Of a stretch of 64,000 nucleotides of DNA, positions 1 to 10,932 are shown piece after piece. Source of the stretch: Scalesia atractyloides (lineage: Eukaryota; Streptophyta; Magnoliopsida; Asterales; Asteraceae); the NCBI GenBank assembly GCA_947069175.1, contig CAMTDV010000022.1:33853476-33917475 (forward strand). Direction: 5' to 3'. Below the pieces are notes generated by a model. That model was not told where the DNA came from. It was given only the letters and a program-made list of their open reading frames with translations, and did not search any database. Made by a program: the position numbers and the translations under genes. Each line of letters starts with the position of its first letter. The first letter of the stretch is position 1.

Positions 1-74
1 TCTGGTTATATCTTGATGAGGAAGACGATGTTTCGGTAGTGTATATGTATAACTAAAAGCAGGATATTACTCGG

Positions 75-664
75 GTTAGACACACAGTCCAGCGGTGGAC
101 TGTGTGCACAATAAACACTAACGTCTAGAGTTCGAATCCGGTTTCACACACACTGCCTTAATAAAAATCATTTTTTTTGTTAAACTGAACCGGAGTCGCC
201 ACTGGTATATGTTAAGTATATTAATAACCGGAATAATAATCAAGTCAGATACACAGTCCAGCGGTGGACTGTGTGTTTGTTTATATCACAGGTCACGAGT
301 TCGAGTCCGGTCTTCTGCACCGACTCGGACAATTATCTATTCTTTTTAAATAAGGCAGAAAAGGAAATAACTAATTTGTATTTAAGTATAATAAAAATCG
401 AGTTATATAACATGTTAAACACACAGTCCAGCGGTGGACTGTGTGTTAGTTTAAGCCACAGGTCCCGGGTTCGAGACCTGTGGAGTGCACGTCCGAATTG
501 ATTTAAAGTGTTTTTAAAATAAAATGATTTTCGGTTTAAACTAATTAATATATATATTATATATAATTAAAATCAGATATATAACGGGTTAGACACGTAG
601 CTCAGTTGGTAGAGCTGCGTGCACGCGTACGGGAGGTCTCGGGTTCGAGCCTCACTCAGCGCAC
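75..664 (+). repeat. Tandem array of four tRNA-like modules (about 170 bp period)
   Basis: Four units start with GGGTTAGACAC or close variants. The first three have a 6-bp stem CAGTCC/GGACTG around an AGCGGT loop (85-102, 254-271, 424-441). Each is followed 30-45 bases later by a TTCGA-containing B-box-like element (near 128, 298 and 468). The fourth unit has a textbook D-arm (600-615) and B box (642-651). Spacing between units is 169, 170 and 176 bases. The order A box then B box at tRNA-like distance indicates tRNA ancestry. The units are separated by AT-rich spacers and repeat the same plan in both Gypsy-1 LTRs. Confidence 0.75.
592..664 (+). other. tRNA-like sequence (pseudo-tRNA) inside LTR
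   Basis: GCTCAGTTGGTAGAGC (600-615) is a complete tRNA D-arm and GGTTCGAGCC (642-651) a B box at normal tRNA distance, with AGGTC in the variable-loop position. The ends do not form a 7-bp acceptor stem and the anticodon stem is poor, so I call it tRNA-derived rather than a tRNA gene. It recurs at 12111-12182 and 17727-17798. Confidence 0.7.
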
Positions 665-1142
665 TTGTGTTCCGATTCGAACCGGTCAACGGTCCGGTCA
701 ACGGTCAGAAAAAAATCATAATTTTTTATTATTTTATTTAATTATTTTAATTAAAAATCAATTAAAAATACTTAAAAATAACATTTTTTAAGGTTAGAAA
801 ATAGCCTCAAACTCACAAAAATACACCCAACAATCCTACTAAAATAGATTAATAAAATCCGTTTACTTACCAAACCATAATGCGATTTATCTAGGTTAAA
901 TCTCACTCGTGGTTAAAACCACTTCGCGTGCATTCAACATCATCAACCGAACGCACCCACTGTGAGTGAATCTTACAACTCCCCCTTTTAAATTACACGT
1001 TTTGGGGTGTGTCATGTGTTATGAAAATAAATAACTTATTTATTTAAACTTGTGCCATACCACATCATGACCTAAACTTAGATTGTTTATATTGTTGTGA
1101 TTACTTATTTCCTTTTGTCAAGTTATATGAAACTCAATCATT

Positions 1143-1330
1143 AGGCCCCTCAGTTCCTCGTGAGAGACGAGTTGAGCATCGCGTGCCTCTAAATGTTCCA
1201 TTTTGTTCATGTGTGTATCATTGAGTTTATATTATTTGTAGTTGTGTCATTTATATTTCATGTTTATGCAATTCATTCATTAGGCCCCTCAGTTCCTCGT
1301 GAGAGACGAGTTGAGCATCGCGTGCCTCTA
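1143..1330. repeat. 49-bp direct repeat in LTR
   Basis: The unit beginning AGGCCCCTCAGTTCCTCG and ending GCGTGCCTCTA occurs at 1143-1191 and 1282-1330, apparently identical. Gypsy-1 LTRs have a different internal repeat in the same relative position (around 12690-12860), so this part of the LTR varies between family members. Confidence 0.85.
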
Positions 1331-1732
1331 ATTGTTCCATTATTGTTCATGTGTGTTTCATTTAATATCTTATGATTGTTGATTAAGTTTACATCTATTT
1401 TTACTCATGTTTGGTTGTGCACATATTTCATAATCAATTTAAATAAATTTGTTCAAATGTTTTCCATAGGATTCACTCGCCAACATTATGTTGATCCAAA
1501 AACCCTTTTACACATGATACAGGTGAACAGATTGAAGCAAGGAAAACATAGGATATGCCTTAGAAGAGAACAAAGAAGTTTAGATTGTTAGTTAGATCAT
1601 GTTGTAACATTTATTGTAAATTTCCATTTAATTTGTATTAATGAATATGAAACGCTTAATAAATGTCATGAGCTTTGATGATAACCCAATCATGCCCCGA
1701 TCACCTTTTCCGCTGCGGGTCGGGGTGTGACA

Positions 1733-3446
1733 AGGTATGTGTGGTTTCTAGTGATTAAAACCGTGAGTAGCTTCGTATTTAATCAACTTCCATAACCAGG
1801 TTATCGTGAAACTTCATCAAATAGTTTATAGACTTTGTTTGCACCAATTCTTCAGCGTCCCACCATGGCAACGTCTTTATATCACTCAAGTATCTAAAAT
1901 GCTAAACACCAAATTCCCTCTTAACTACATAAACATCTAACTCTGGAATCCAACCCCAACTGAATATATCTCCCAATGATTTATCTTGATCGCGAGTAAA
2001 GAAAGCCAGTGGTCGTCCGAATTTACGTTCTTTAGGCAGCTCTTTGTACCACGTCTTTTTGGCTTCAGCTATCTCTTCTTTTGATAAACGTTTCGGCAAA
2101 CTTCCATCCTTTATAGTATCTTCAACCATACGCTTCACCCAAATCATTTGTTTCTTCTACAAACATTTCTTGAAAGGCTGAATATTTGACTGTCTCGTCA
2201 TCAGAATCATCCTCCACGACAACCCTATTATATGTATCTACATCATCTACGGACTTATACACATAGTCTTCAGAGTGAGAAGTACTACCGTTGTTCAACT
2301 CATCATCATATCTTGGGTTGTGGCAGATCAGGAACAGCTGTTAATGGTGGAACAACTGTGAAGACTCCTGATTGCTCTTCATCCTGTACCGTATCATCCT
2401 GCTCCCCCTGTCATTGAGTATCATCCTCCAGATTAACATCATCATTCAGATACACATCATAATCAAATGGCTCGTTGATCTACGTATCCATAATTCTTAT
2501 CCTGTATCACCCTGGGCTTTCTTGTCACTTCCACCAATATCTGCATCATCATCCTCTTCGTATCCATCAACTTCCTCATCAATCTCAGCTTCCATTTTCT
2601 TTCTATCCAAGTATTTTTGCTTTAAAGAAATCACATTAACATTGATGTATTCTCCTACTAGCACATAGTTCACCAACGGTTCAAGCTTGATAGGTATAAT
2701 ATCTAGGATTTCATCTATCTTTCCTTTGCCTTTACCAGTAGCTGCTGCTTCAGCTTCAGCTTTCTTTGCTTGTTCAACATCTCTGGCCTTTGCCTCTTCA
2801 ACCTCTATTGCATCATACTCTGCATCAAAGTTTATGTTGAATCTTTTCTCTAACACTTTGTATAACACATAAACTTCTTAGCATTGACAGACTTTTCAAC
2901 TTCTAGATCTTCAACAACTCTTTGAAGTCCTTCGTTTTCAGTAGTAACATTTGTTAGTACCGAAACCAATTGCACATTTTCAGCTTCAAGTTGTTTAATT
3001 CTATCTTCATGTATTTTGATTTCGTTCTCCAACTCTGTAACCCTATTTTCATTAAAAAGATCTGCATCAAATCCACTTGAGAATGGAATTTCTCCGAAAT
3101 CATTAGGAAAACGTTCATGTAAAGATCTTCTAGAAGCACATTAAGGTGTTGATGGTTGTTGTACAGGCATTGTTGTTTGTTTCGGATGTGGTGGTGGTGT
3201 AACTTGTTGTGGTGATGTTGGTGTTGGATGTACATGTGATGGTGATGGTGGTTGATGTACATGCGGTGGTGATGGTGGTTGTACTGATTCAACTCTTGGT
3301 GTAACCACTGCTTCAAACTCAGGTGACCCTGTTAACTGCAGGAGACCCTGTTGTCTTGTTCTGAATACCACTCGACTTGCTTTTAAAACGTTTAGATTTA
3401 TTAGCTGGCCTCTCTATAATCTCTTTATGCTCGGGAGGTACATAAG
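1733..3446 (-). pseudogene. C-terminal part of env-position ORF (Copia-4)
   Basis: Reading leftward from 3446 the translation has a basic stretch, a Pro/His/Val-rich segment (3371-3141), a coiled coil (about 3030-2880), an Ala/Glu/Lys-rich linker, a conserved block around IIPIKLEPLVNYVLVGEY (about 2710-2640), an acidic segment, and a WYKELPKER...WGWIPELDVYV block (2070-1920). After 1901 it continues as LSDIKTLPWWDAEELV. At least three frameshifts or stops separate these. The part upstream is at 22659-23620. I recall similar proteins placed after Copia pol in Asteraceae, listed as uncharacterised; function is unknown. I see no signal peptide or membrane segment. Confidence 0.6.
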
Positions 3447-4172
3447 TGTAGGTCCACCTGTGGATGGTTTTAAACCAGTTCCTTATTCAAATGACATACA
3501 CGCAAGTGCGGAATCTAAGTGTGCATGCAACCAAAGCAAAGTAAAGAACACGGGGTAACCAAAGATTCACTATCTTGATTAATGATTGAGAACAAGTACA
3601 AACATATACACATAATGCTCGTATGACTCAAACAAACTTGTTGTGTTCTTGTGTCTTCGTTTTCACCAGAAATGCTAACTTAGAGATCTCACCAAAAGGT
3701 CAGTTCGTCAGCAGCAAGGTTCAACAGCTAACCCTCACTGAGAGGTGCATGTCTGTTTTATAGTGTCCAAGCTGGTCACTCGTACGAAAACAAGTTGCCA
3801 GACATACGGAACACACTATTACACACGAGACATAACTCCAGGATTTGGTACGAGTCACTGTTTCGTACGAAATGCTCGTGTTTTGTATGAAATCTCCTTG
3901 ATTCGTACGAAACCTATGTTTCGTACGAAATCTCTTGATTCGCACATAATTCTTCTTCTTGGAGAACGTGTGTAGACATGAAGTTTACAAGACTTATCAG
4001 TATGCACACATGCAACAGATTAACACAGACAAGCTAAGATGTCATACTAGATCAAGATAGAAGGATATCTCGATGTATTCAACACGACCAAACCTATACA
4101 GACACTTGAGCAAAGACCGTACAATTACAACTGTAATTAAGAACAAGCGACAGACACAAAACTGTATCAACA
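3447..4172 (-). repeat. Copia-1 3' LTR (726 bp)
   Basis: Begins TGTAGGTCC and ends ATCAACA on the plus strand, the inverted equivalents of TGTTGAT...CCTACA. Both sides are ATAAG (3442-3446 and 4173-4177). A minus-strand TATA box is visible (TTTTATA, 3756-3762). Repeated TTCGTACGAA-type palindromes lie at 3780-3930. It keeps about 50 bp, including the TATA box, that the 5' LTR lacks. Confidence 0.85.
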
Positions 4173-4350
4173 ATAAGATACTTCATCGTCACCAAGAGCT
4201 TTCTCTTTCTTTGTTCAGCTTTTTCAGTTGCTCCTATTACTTCAAGATCAACACTCTCTTTAGAACTGTCTTCATTATCACCTTCAAATGCTTCTTTTTC
4301 TATATATGCTACAATTTGGACGACATTCACAACTCTTACGTTGTCAGATA
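4173..4350 (-). repeat. Duplicated fragment of the env-position ORF captured next to Copia-1 3' LTR
   Basis: This 178-bp block matches 22659-22836 with five differences that I could count. It codes for the same acidic stretch (AYIEKEAFEGDNEDSSKES on the minus strand). It lies between the full 3' LTR and a 17-bp stub of LTR start (4351-4367), where the polypurine tract should directly meet the LTR. It is therefore a second copy of the sequence that flanks the 5' LTR, including a copy of the ATAAG target site. Confidence 0.85.
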
Positions 4351-4453
4351 CAAAACTGCATCAACAAACTCCCCCTGGATGTTGCTTGGTCTTCGGTCTT
4401 CAGACTTTGGTCTTCACATAGAATGGTTTGGAGTATCAACAAACTCCCCCTGA
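4351..4453 (-). other. LTR-start stub and two polypurine tracts of Copia-1
   Basis: On the minus strand AGGGGGAGTT meets TGTTGATGCAGTTTTGT (4367-4351), after which the sequence switches abruptly to ORF-derived DNA. A second AGGGGGAGTTTGTTGATAC lies at 4453-4435. Both look like polypurine tract plus LTR start; the first is taken as the functional junction because the 17-bp stub matches the LTR best. Confidence 0.75.
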
Positions 4454-6079
4454 AGATCTGCTATTCATTGATAGATCTGCTATCCAATGATTAGAGCATC
4501 AGGTCTTCGAACTTCTAAGAAACTTCAAATCTTTTTTGTTTCCTCTTCTGACTTGTCAGATTTCTTTGTTGCTGGTCTTTGTTTATGTTCTTATGTATCA
4601 ATCTGTACTCAATAGACAAATATATAATTAGAACACAACTTTCTCAGGGAACACACACGAAAAACTTATCATAAATTCTTCGTATGATTGTATTCCCTGA
4701 ACGAGATACACACAGTCGTATGAATTCCATCAGCAGATTTGAGAAAAACAAGTGACCAAGTCAAATCAAATGACTAGGTTTATTCGTATGAGATACACAC
4801 ACTCAAACGAATTCAGATTTTGGATTCTTTGATGGATTACTGTTGCAAGATATTACTTTATAAAGTTGCGATATCAAACAAATGGTTTTCTGGCGTATCT
4901 TGGTAGAAACTCTCGAGTATCCACTTTTGCTAACTTTCAAAAAGTAATTACATAAGCAACTAAGTAAACTAGACTTAAAAACTAAATATACAAATAAACT
5001 ATATATCTATTTAACAATCTTTTTCGAGTTTCAAGGTAATGGAATCATACCAGCATTTTAATCTTTGTCAAAAACAATATTTGGTTTTCAAAATTAAACA
5101 GATAAGTATTTAACCACGATTATCGGTATTGTTGTCCACGTAAGCTCAGACTTATCAGATGTAATCATGATTAGAAGATATGATTAAGGTATGGATTTAT
5201 ACTTACTAGCTGGTGTTCAACCACATCACGACATATTCCCGTATCAAGATATGCACGAGAGAAAATCTTACCGGTGAGTATACTACTTTATCATCTGTTT
5301 TGACGTATATGAATGATGTGAGATACTCACTTATTTTTGATTGAAAACAAGCCCTTTGTGATTTAATCACTTATTGATAAGGAACTTGATTTTCATATGC
5401 ATGTAGGGCACAAGAGTAAGTCCGTGAATAGGTTAGTACCATCGTACCGACAAAGAGACGAACTAAGCTCCCGCATAAAGCTGTGATATTTTATCACTTA
5501 TTTTGGGGATGTGATATTTTTATCACTTATTTGATGGTCGAATGCAGTATGTACACGTATGTATGATATCATGGAAGTTATAGACTTGCGCCACGGTTAT
5601 TTTTCTGGCAAAAGATTCAACCATGATACCCAGATGATAAGCCAGCATAAAGACCGTATATCAACCTCGGCACTCTATCAAACGAAATTTCGGTACCAAG
5701 ACCATATGCCAATGAATGGTTCCCACTTGAAGTTATGTCTGTTAGGTTTATATTAACCTGCACATTTTAGTCTAATTGTGAGCCTACCGATACATCATAA
5801 GTAAAAGCTACTTATCAATCTTCTTTCTATGTTTTTAACCATTTTTGACAGATTTACGGTGAATTTCATCATCTATCTTATCCAAGAAACTCATTTTTTG
5901 ATTTTTCTAATGTTTTTGTATTTTTCTGAATTTTTCTCCCCCTTAAACAAAGAAGGTAAATAAAAGACATATTTTTGTATTTTCTTAAACTTACTCCCCC
6001 TAAAATATGAAACTGAAAATCTTTTTGTAGGTTTAGATTTTTAGAAAAGGATATACAAAAATAGTTAGCCATGGTTGAG
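4454..6079 (-). other. Copia-1 long 3' noncoding region
   Basis: No coding frame in the element sense. On the plus strand there is a 65-codon frame (5559-5756) starting MYDIMEVIDLRH that has a counterpart in Copia-2 (29791-30036). It contains a core conserved in other elements (CGAAATTTCG, around 5683-5692), two close hairpins of the type GTGATATTTTTATCAC (5484-5526), and further polypurine tracts near 5937 and 5993. Confidence 0.7.
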
Positions 6080-6766
6080 TTACTTGGGTTTCACCTTGAT
6101 GCCATTGACCAAAAGTAGATAATCAAAACGTGATTTATCAAAGGCTTTCGTAAAAAGGTCGGCACATTGGTGATCAGTGTGGATTTTAACAACATCGATA
6201 AGTCTCTTTTCATAACAATCTCGTATGAAATGATTCTTAATCTCAATGTGTTTTTTTGAATGTTGTACAGGATTCCACGGGATCTGTAAAGCAGCTTCAT
6301 TATCAACAAAAATAGGAGTAGTAAGAAATTCAAAACCGTAGTCGCGCATTTGCTGTTGAATCCATAGAACTTGAGAGCAGCAACTAGAAGCTGAAATAAA
6401 CTCAGCCTTACATGTTGATGTAGCTACACAAGTCTGCTTTTTGCATTGCCACGTGACTAGGCGATTTCCCAAGAACTGCCATTCTGCTGTTGTTGACTTT
6501 GCATCGATTTTGTATCCGCCATGATCAGAATCACTGAATGCTGTTAGATCAAAGTTATCATCCTTAGGGTACCATAGACTAGTGTCAGGACGACCCCTTA
6601 GATAATGAAAGATCCTTTTCACAGTCATCAAGTGAGAAACTTTCGGACTAGATTGATAGCGCACCATAAGGCATGTTGGGTACATTATGTCGGGTCTTGA
6701 AGCAGTGAGATACATGAGAGATCCGATCATTGCACGATAGAGAGATGGTTCTACATGTTCACCCAT
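6080..6766 (-). pseudogene. Copia-1 RNase H domain
   Basis: The frame is open for 228 codons. It starts at the RT-RNase H connection (YRAMIGSLMYLTASRPDIMY), continues through FSDSDHGG, where the first catalytic Asp of Copia RNase H is expected, then CKAEFISAS with the Glu, VDNEAALQI with the next Asp, and ends HTDHQCADLFTKAF, the usual C-terminus before the stop. RNase H removes the RNA template during cDNA synthesis in the virus-like particle. This is the best preserved part of Copia-1 pol. It is separated from RT by a frameshift near 6770-6820. Confidence 0.85.
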
Positions 6767-6799
6767 TCCGTTTGGAGTAATCCATGATTTTGAGCTAAT

Positions 6800-7510
6800 G
6801 GAGTTCCCAAAGTTTTTGAGTCATCCATCTGAAATCCCTTGAGAATATCTCCGACGTACTTGGTTTGATGGATAAAAATCCCTTCCTTTGATTGCTGAAC
6901 CTGCAAAACCTAAAAAGAAAGTCATATCTCCCATAGCATTCATCTCGAACTTCTCCTGCATAACCTGTTCGAATTCTTTGCACATTCGAGTGTTAGTAGA
7001 CCCAAATATAATATCATCAATATAAACCTGTACTAGCTGCAAGTCCTCATCCTGTTACTTGATAAATAGAGTACAATCGATCAGGCCTCGTCGAAAACCA
7101 TTCTTCAACAGATAGGTAGACAACGTTTCATACCAAGCCCTCGGAGCTTGATGAAGACCATATAACGCCTTGTTGAGAAGCTAAACCTTGTCAGGACGGA
7201 GAGGATCTTCAAAACCTGGCGGTTGCCCAACATATACTTCCTCTTCTACCAAACCATGAAGAAATGCACTCTTCACATCCATGTGATAAATGGTGAACTT
7301 CTTGAAGGACGCATAAGCCAAAAAAATTCTTATGGCCTCAAGTCGTGCAACCGGTGCATAAACTTCATTGTAATCGATCCCTTCGACCTGATTAAAACCT
7401 TGAACAACCAATCGCGCTTTATTTCTCACAACAACACCTCGGTCATCCTTCTTGCACTTGTACACCCATTGTGTACCAATCTTCTTGTAGCCGTCAGGCC
7501 TGTCAACCAA
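6800..7510 (-). pseudogene. Copia-1 reverse transcriptase domain
   Basis: 7510-7181 reads KIGTQWVYKCKKDDRG, ARLVVQGFNQ and MDVKSAFLHG, the N-terminal RT blocks of Copia elements. After a stop near 7181 the reading continues with KALYGLHQAPRAWY, then VYIDDIIFGSTN with the catalytic YIDD at 7013-7024. A nonsense codon and a later frameshift (near 6900) break it. RT copies the element RNA into DNA. The domain order and motifs are complete, but no full-length product could be made. Confidence 0.85.
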
Positions 7511-7513
7511 TTT

Positions 7514-8914
7514 CTAGATACCTAACTTCTGAAGCCGCTGAAGTTCTTCCTGCATGGCTTCAACCCACGAGTCTTCTTTCATTGCCTCTTTCCAAGATTT
7601 TGGTTCTACTTGGAACACATAGCAGGCAAAAGACCAATCATTCAGACCACCAGATTCCCTGATTTCCGAATATAATCCAGCATTCTGATTGTTTCGAAGC
7701 TGATTACGAGTCTGCACACCACTCTGGACATCTCCAATAATCTTATGCTGAGGATGGATATTATGAATACGAGTTTCTGGCACATCAGGAACTCGAGAAT
7801 TTATATCCAAATTGTTGATATTCAGATCAACAGTTAAATCGAGAGCTGGATTTGTTGACGTTGTAGATGCCTGACCTTCAGTCGTTCCTTGAGGTTGAAT
7901 ATTTGACGTATCATTTAAAAATCCAGGAACCGCACTAGAGGCAGCTTCATTTGCATCATGAAACTCATCATCTTCTGATGAAACGTTATAATCCGCAGTG
8001 TCTTCGAATTCCTCATTTTGAACAAGATTGTTAACTGAAGTCGACACTTGAGGGTTAACAATAATTGGTCGAACTAATGACGAGTCTACTGTAGTATCAC
8101 TTTCCAATAACATCTGAGCAGCAGCTGTTGCATCATCAAAAGTTCGCAGATTAAAGGAGTCAAACAACCCATCATAGTCAAACATCCAAGGAGCACCCGG
8201 AGCTCTTGTAGCTTCTGTATATCTCTGAACCTTGACTTCACCCCATTCTTCAATCTTCTTTGAAGACAAATTCCACACCCGAAAATTCGGAGTAGTATAT
8301 CCAAGAAAGAAACCTTCAATAGCCTTGGGACCAAACTTTCCATGTGGGTCGATCATAGTGCATGGAGCTCCAAAAGGTTTTAAGAAAGAAATATCCGGTT
8401 TCCTTTTATGTAACAACTCAAAGCATGTCTTCTCATGTCTCTTCACTGTCAGAACTCTATTCATCGTATAACACGCAGTAGCAACAGCTTCTCCCCAAAT
8501 TGAACGGGAAGTTCTTATTCTACTAACATGGTTCTTGCAGTTTCAATAAGAAGTTCGATTTTTCCTCTCAGCAACGCCATTTTGTTATGGAGTGTATCGA
8601 GAACTATACTCATGCAGAATACCCTTTGAGGAACAGTACTCATCCATAACTTGATTCTTAAATTCCATGCCATTGTCGCTTCTGATTCTCCTTACCTTTA
8701 GATTGTACAAATTTTCCAGCTGAGTCAGGAGATTCTTGAGGATAGTAGGAACTTCACTCTTGTGTGCCAGCATGTTTACCCATGAGAATCTAGAATAGTC
8801 ATCAGTAACTACCAGACAATAAGAATCACCAAAGGTTGTCTTGTGCTTCATAGGTCCAAAAAGGTCCATATGAAGACGTTCCAGTGGCATATTCACAGTG
8901 TTGATCTTCTTCAC
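7514..8914 (-). pseudogene. Copia-1 integrase core and C-terminal region
   Basis: 8914-8585 contains HMDLFGP with the first catalytic Asp and RIRSDNGMEF with the second. The third catalytic residue lies in the QNGVAERKN block just after the stop at 8585. From 8464 the frame stays open for 316 codons: NRVLTVKRHEKTCFELL, PFGAPCTMIDPHGKFGPKA, FFLGYTTPNFRVWN, then a long acidic linker to EPKSWKEAMKEDSWVEAMQEEL just before RT. This is the usual Copia integrase to RT arrangement. The split between the two frames is around 8470-8585. Confidence 0.85.
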
Positions 8915-9475
8915 AGGATGGGACTTTCTTGCTTGCTTCCCTTTCTGGCATGATACACAAATGTCTTGAAATGAAAGTTCTTCACTAGTACACCATTCAC
9001 TAGATTGTTCTTCACCAAATAGTTCATTTTCCTTAGGTGAATGTGTCCCATACGTCTATGCCAGGAGATTGATTCCTTCTCGGTGGCTTTAGAGACAAAA
9101 CATGTGACTTGTGCAGATGTTGTAATAGCTTGGCTCATATCAATAATATAAAAATCATTAATTCTTGGAGCCGACACGTTAATCCATTCCTTGGGGATCT
9201 TGAATCCAGGCTTCATCACATAACATCCGGCATCATCAAAATGTACCGTGAACTTCTTGTCACGGATTTGAGAAACGCTAAGAAGATTGTGATCAATTTG
9301 CCGCACATAATTGATCTTGTCGAAGCTCACAAAACCATTGGAGACCATTCCTTCTCAAGTGATGTATCCACCTTTGTCACCAGCATAAGCAACATAACCA
9401 CCCCTTATGCTTTTCACATCATATAGGAGCCGCAAGTCGCCCGTCATGTGCCTTGATGCTCCACTGTCAACAATC
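8911..9475 (-). pseudogene. Copia-1 protease remnant and GAG-pre-integrase region
   Basis: IVDSGASRHMTGD is read at about 9470-9432 on the minus strand; DSGA is the catalytic motif of Copia aspartic proteases. A stop follows, then a 145-codon frame from 9348 with NLLSVSQIRDKKFTVHF and SWHRRMGHIHLRKMNYL, the His part of the integrase zinc-binding domain. The Cys pair is partly lost (YHARKGSKQ in place of a C-x2-C pair). Together these place protease directly before integrase, the Copia order. Confidence 0.8.
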
Positions 9476-10670
9476 TAATGATTGTTTACAGTTACTCCTG
9501 GAACACCCTGCACATTACACAAACAAGATTAGTTTGAGATGGGACCCAAGCCTTAGTGGTCTTGGGTCATCCCTTATCATCGAGAAATGTAATCTCAATT
9601 TCTTGATGATTAACAAACTGAGAAACTCCTTTTGAACCATTTCCGGTCTTTTGTTTCCAAGATCCTTGTTTATTACCAGATTTACTATTATTTACAGTTT
9701 TAACAATGTCTGGTTTTGTTGACTTTGAAGATCTTTGATCCTTATTTGAAGAATCCGATTTTAAAGCTTTCTCAATTGCTTTTACTTGTTTACGTTTTTG
9801 TTTCTATTTTTGATCTTTAATAATTCATTTTTCTTGTGTCGGAGAAACAGATTTACATTTGCAAGTTGGTTCATGAGGGGTTTTCTCTATTCATCTTGAT
9901 TTGGCTGGATTTTGACAATCCTTTATAATGTTTCCAAATTCTCCACATTTTAAATAAGTTCTCCTTTCAACAAAACTAGGAGATCGTGTTTCTCAGCTTG
10001 ATGTTGAATTTGTAGATCCTCAGGTACTGGGTTCATTTTCATTACATCCATCAGTGTGTTGGGTGTAATTGTTTTGACTATTTCTTTTCAAAATCTTAAC
10101 TTCCTTTACAAAATCAACATTAGATTTTCCTTGAAAAGTTTCAACTTTATCGGTACCTTGAGAACTCACAAATTAAATAGTTTTGCCCTTTTTCTGGCAA
10201 CGAGAGCCTTTTGCTTCAACCTTCGGTTGAGAAACTATAGGTTTTTCAACTCGCTTCCATTGTTTTTCTTTTGAAGCGATAATGGTTGTGATTTGGTCGG
10301 CCTTTTCTTTTCTACAGGTTTGGTTTTTGACTTTTCAAACACCTGATCTATAGAGATTGGATTACGTTTTTAATTCTCCAACCAAAGTATATAACACATT
10401 ATATACTTCTTGTGTAGACACACTTGTCTTCACAGATTTCTTAAGAACAGTCTCTTGATTCTCAACAGACTAAGTACTAGGAGTAGCAGAAGATTCTACT
10501 CTTTTCCTTTCATCAAGAGGCTGATCCTGCTCATCATTTCTTGATTCATCATCTGATGTATCATACTCTTCTTCATCAGATGATGAACTTTCTGGCTTGC
10601 TTGGTTCTTGAGAGGAATTGCCTAGTTTGAACCCTAACCTTGCTACGAATTCATCAGGCTTCAAAGGTAC
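9476..10670 (-). pseudogene. Copia-1 gag, C-terminal part (left of the Gypsy-1 insertion)
   Basis: From 10670 leftward the frame reads VPLKPDEF and continues through an acidic Ser/Asp/Glu segment to a stop near 10470. The rest is Lys/Ser-rich with many stops. A degenerate second zinc knuckle (LKCGEFGNIIKDC) is near 9960. The first residues join directly to EPSIP encoded at 18874-18920, showing that Gypsy-1 split one gag. Gag forms the virus-like particle and its knuckles bind element RNA. Confidence 0.7.
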
Positions 10671-10856
10671 TGTAACATCCGTAAAAAACCGGGTTATCCA
10701 AACCCGCTTCGTTTATTAAACCGAATAATCAGTTATAAAATTTCGTTGCGTATTTATGATTTATTTTAATTTTAAACAATACATAATTACTAAACAATTT
10801 AGAATTTAAAAAGTATAATTATTAAAAAGTAAAAATAAATTAAATAAAAAAGAAAA

Positions 10857-10932
10857 GGGGCTGCCGGGTTTCGAACCCGGGTCAGCCGGAAGATTTAAAC
10901 ATCAAACACTTAACCACTCCGCCACTTGCTGT
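10857..10932 (-). other. Minus-strand tRNA-like sequence (Ser/Leu-type) in Gypsy-1 5' LTR
   Basis: Read on the minus strand it has TGGCGGAGTGGTTAAG, the D-arm pattern of long-variable-arm tRNAs, and a perfect T-arm CCGGGTTCGAAACCCGG, ending CAGCCCC. The 5' acceptor strand that should pair with CAGCCCC is absent. It is opposite in orientation to the other tRNA-like modules. The 3' LTR copy (16473-16541) has one change in the T stem. Confidence 0.7.

Larger units (their letters stand above)
1..1732. repeat. Partial long LTR, Gypsy-1 family (left end outside window)
   Basis: The segment ends in GGGTCGGGGTGTGACA, the same terminus as the two LTRs of Gypsy-1 (13280 and 18873). Its last 40 bases and the block around 1440-1600 match those LTRs closely. 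It carries the same kind of tRNA-like modules (75-664), but three of the CAGTCC-type units rather than two. The 5' part of the LTR lies before the window. To its right is the C-terminal part of the Copia-4 extra ORF, so this LTR, or the element it ends, inserted there; AGGTA at 1733-1737 may be its target duplication. Whether it is a solo LTR or one end of a full element cannot be told. Confidence 0.8.

Noticed and set aside
75..480. CRISPR-like direct repeats
   Set aside because: Units of about 170 bp with homologous spacers inside a plant LTR; no unique short spacers and no cas genes.
592..664. A functional tRNA gene
   Set aside because: D-arm and T-loop are good, but the acceptor stem does not pair and the anticodon stem is weak; it repeats inside three LTRs.
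2954..3316. His-rich minus-strand frame
   Set aside because: Alternative frame of the Pro/His/Val-rich linker; coiled-coil and neighbouring blocks support the other frames.
3447..4172. A solo LTR, because ATAAG flanks both sides
   Set aside because: The right-hand ATAAG belongs to a copied flank (4173-4350); the internal end and polypurine tract follow, and the matching 5' LTR is at 21986-22658.
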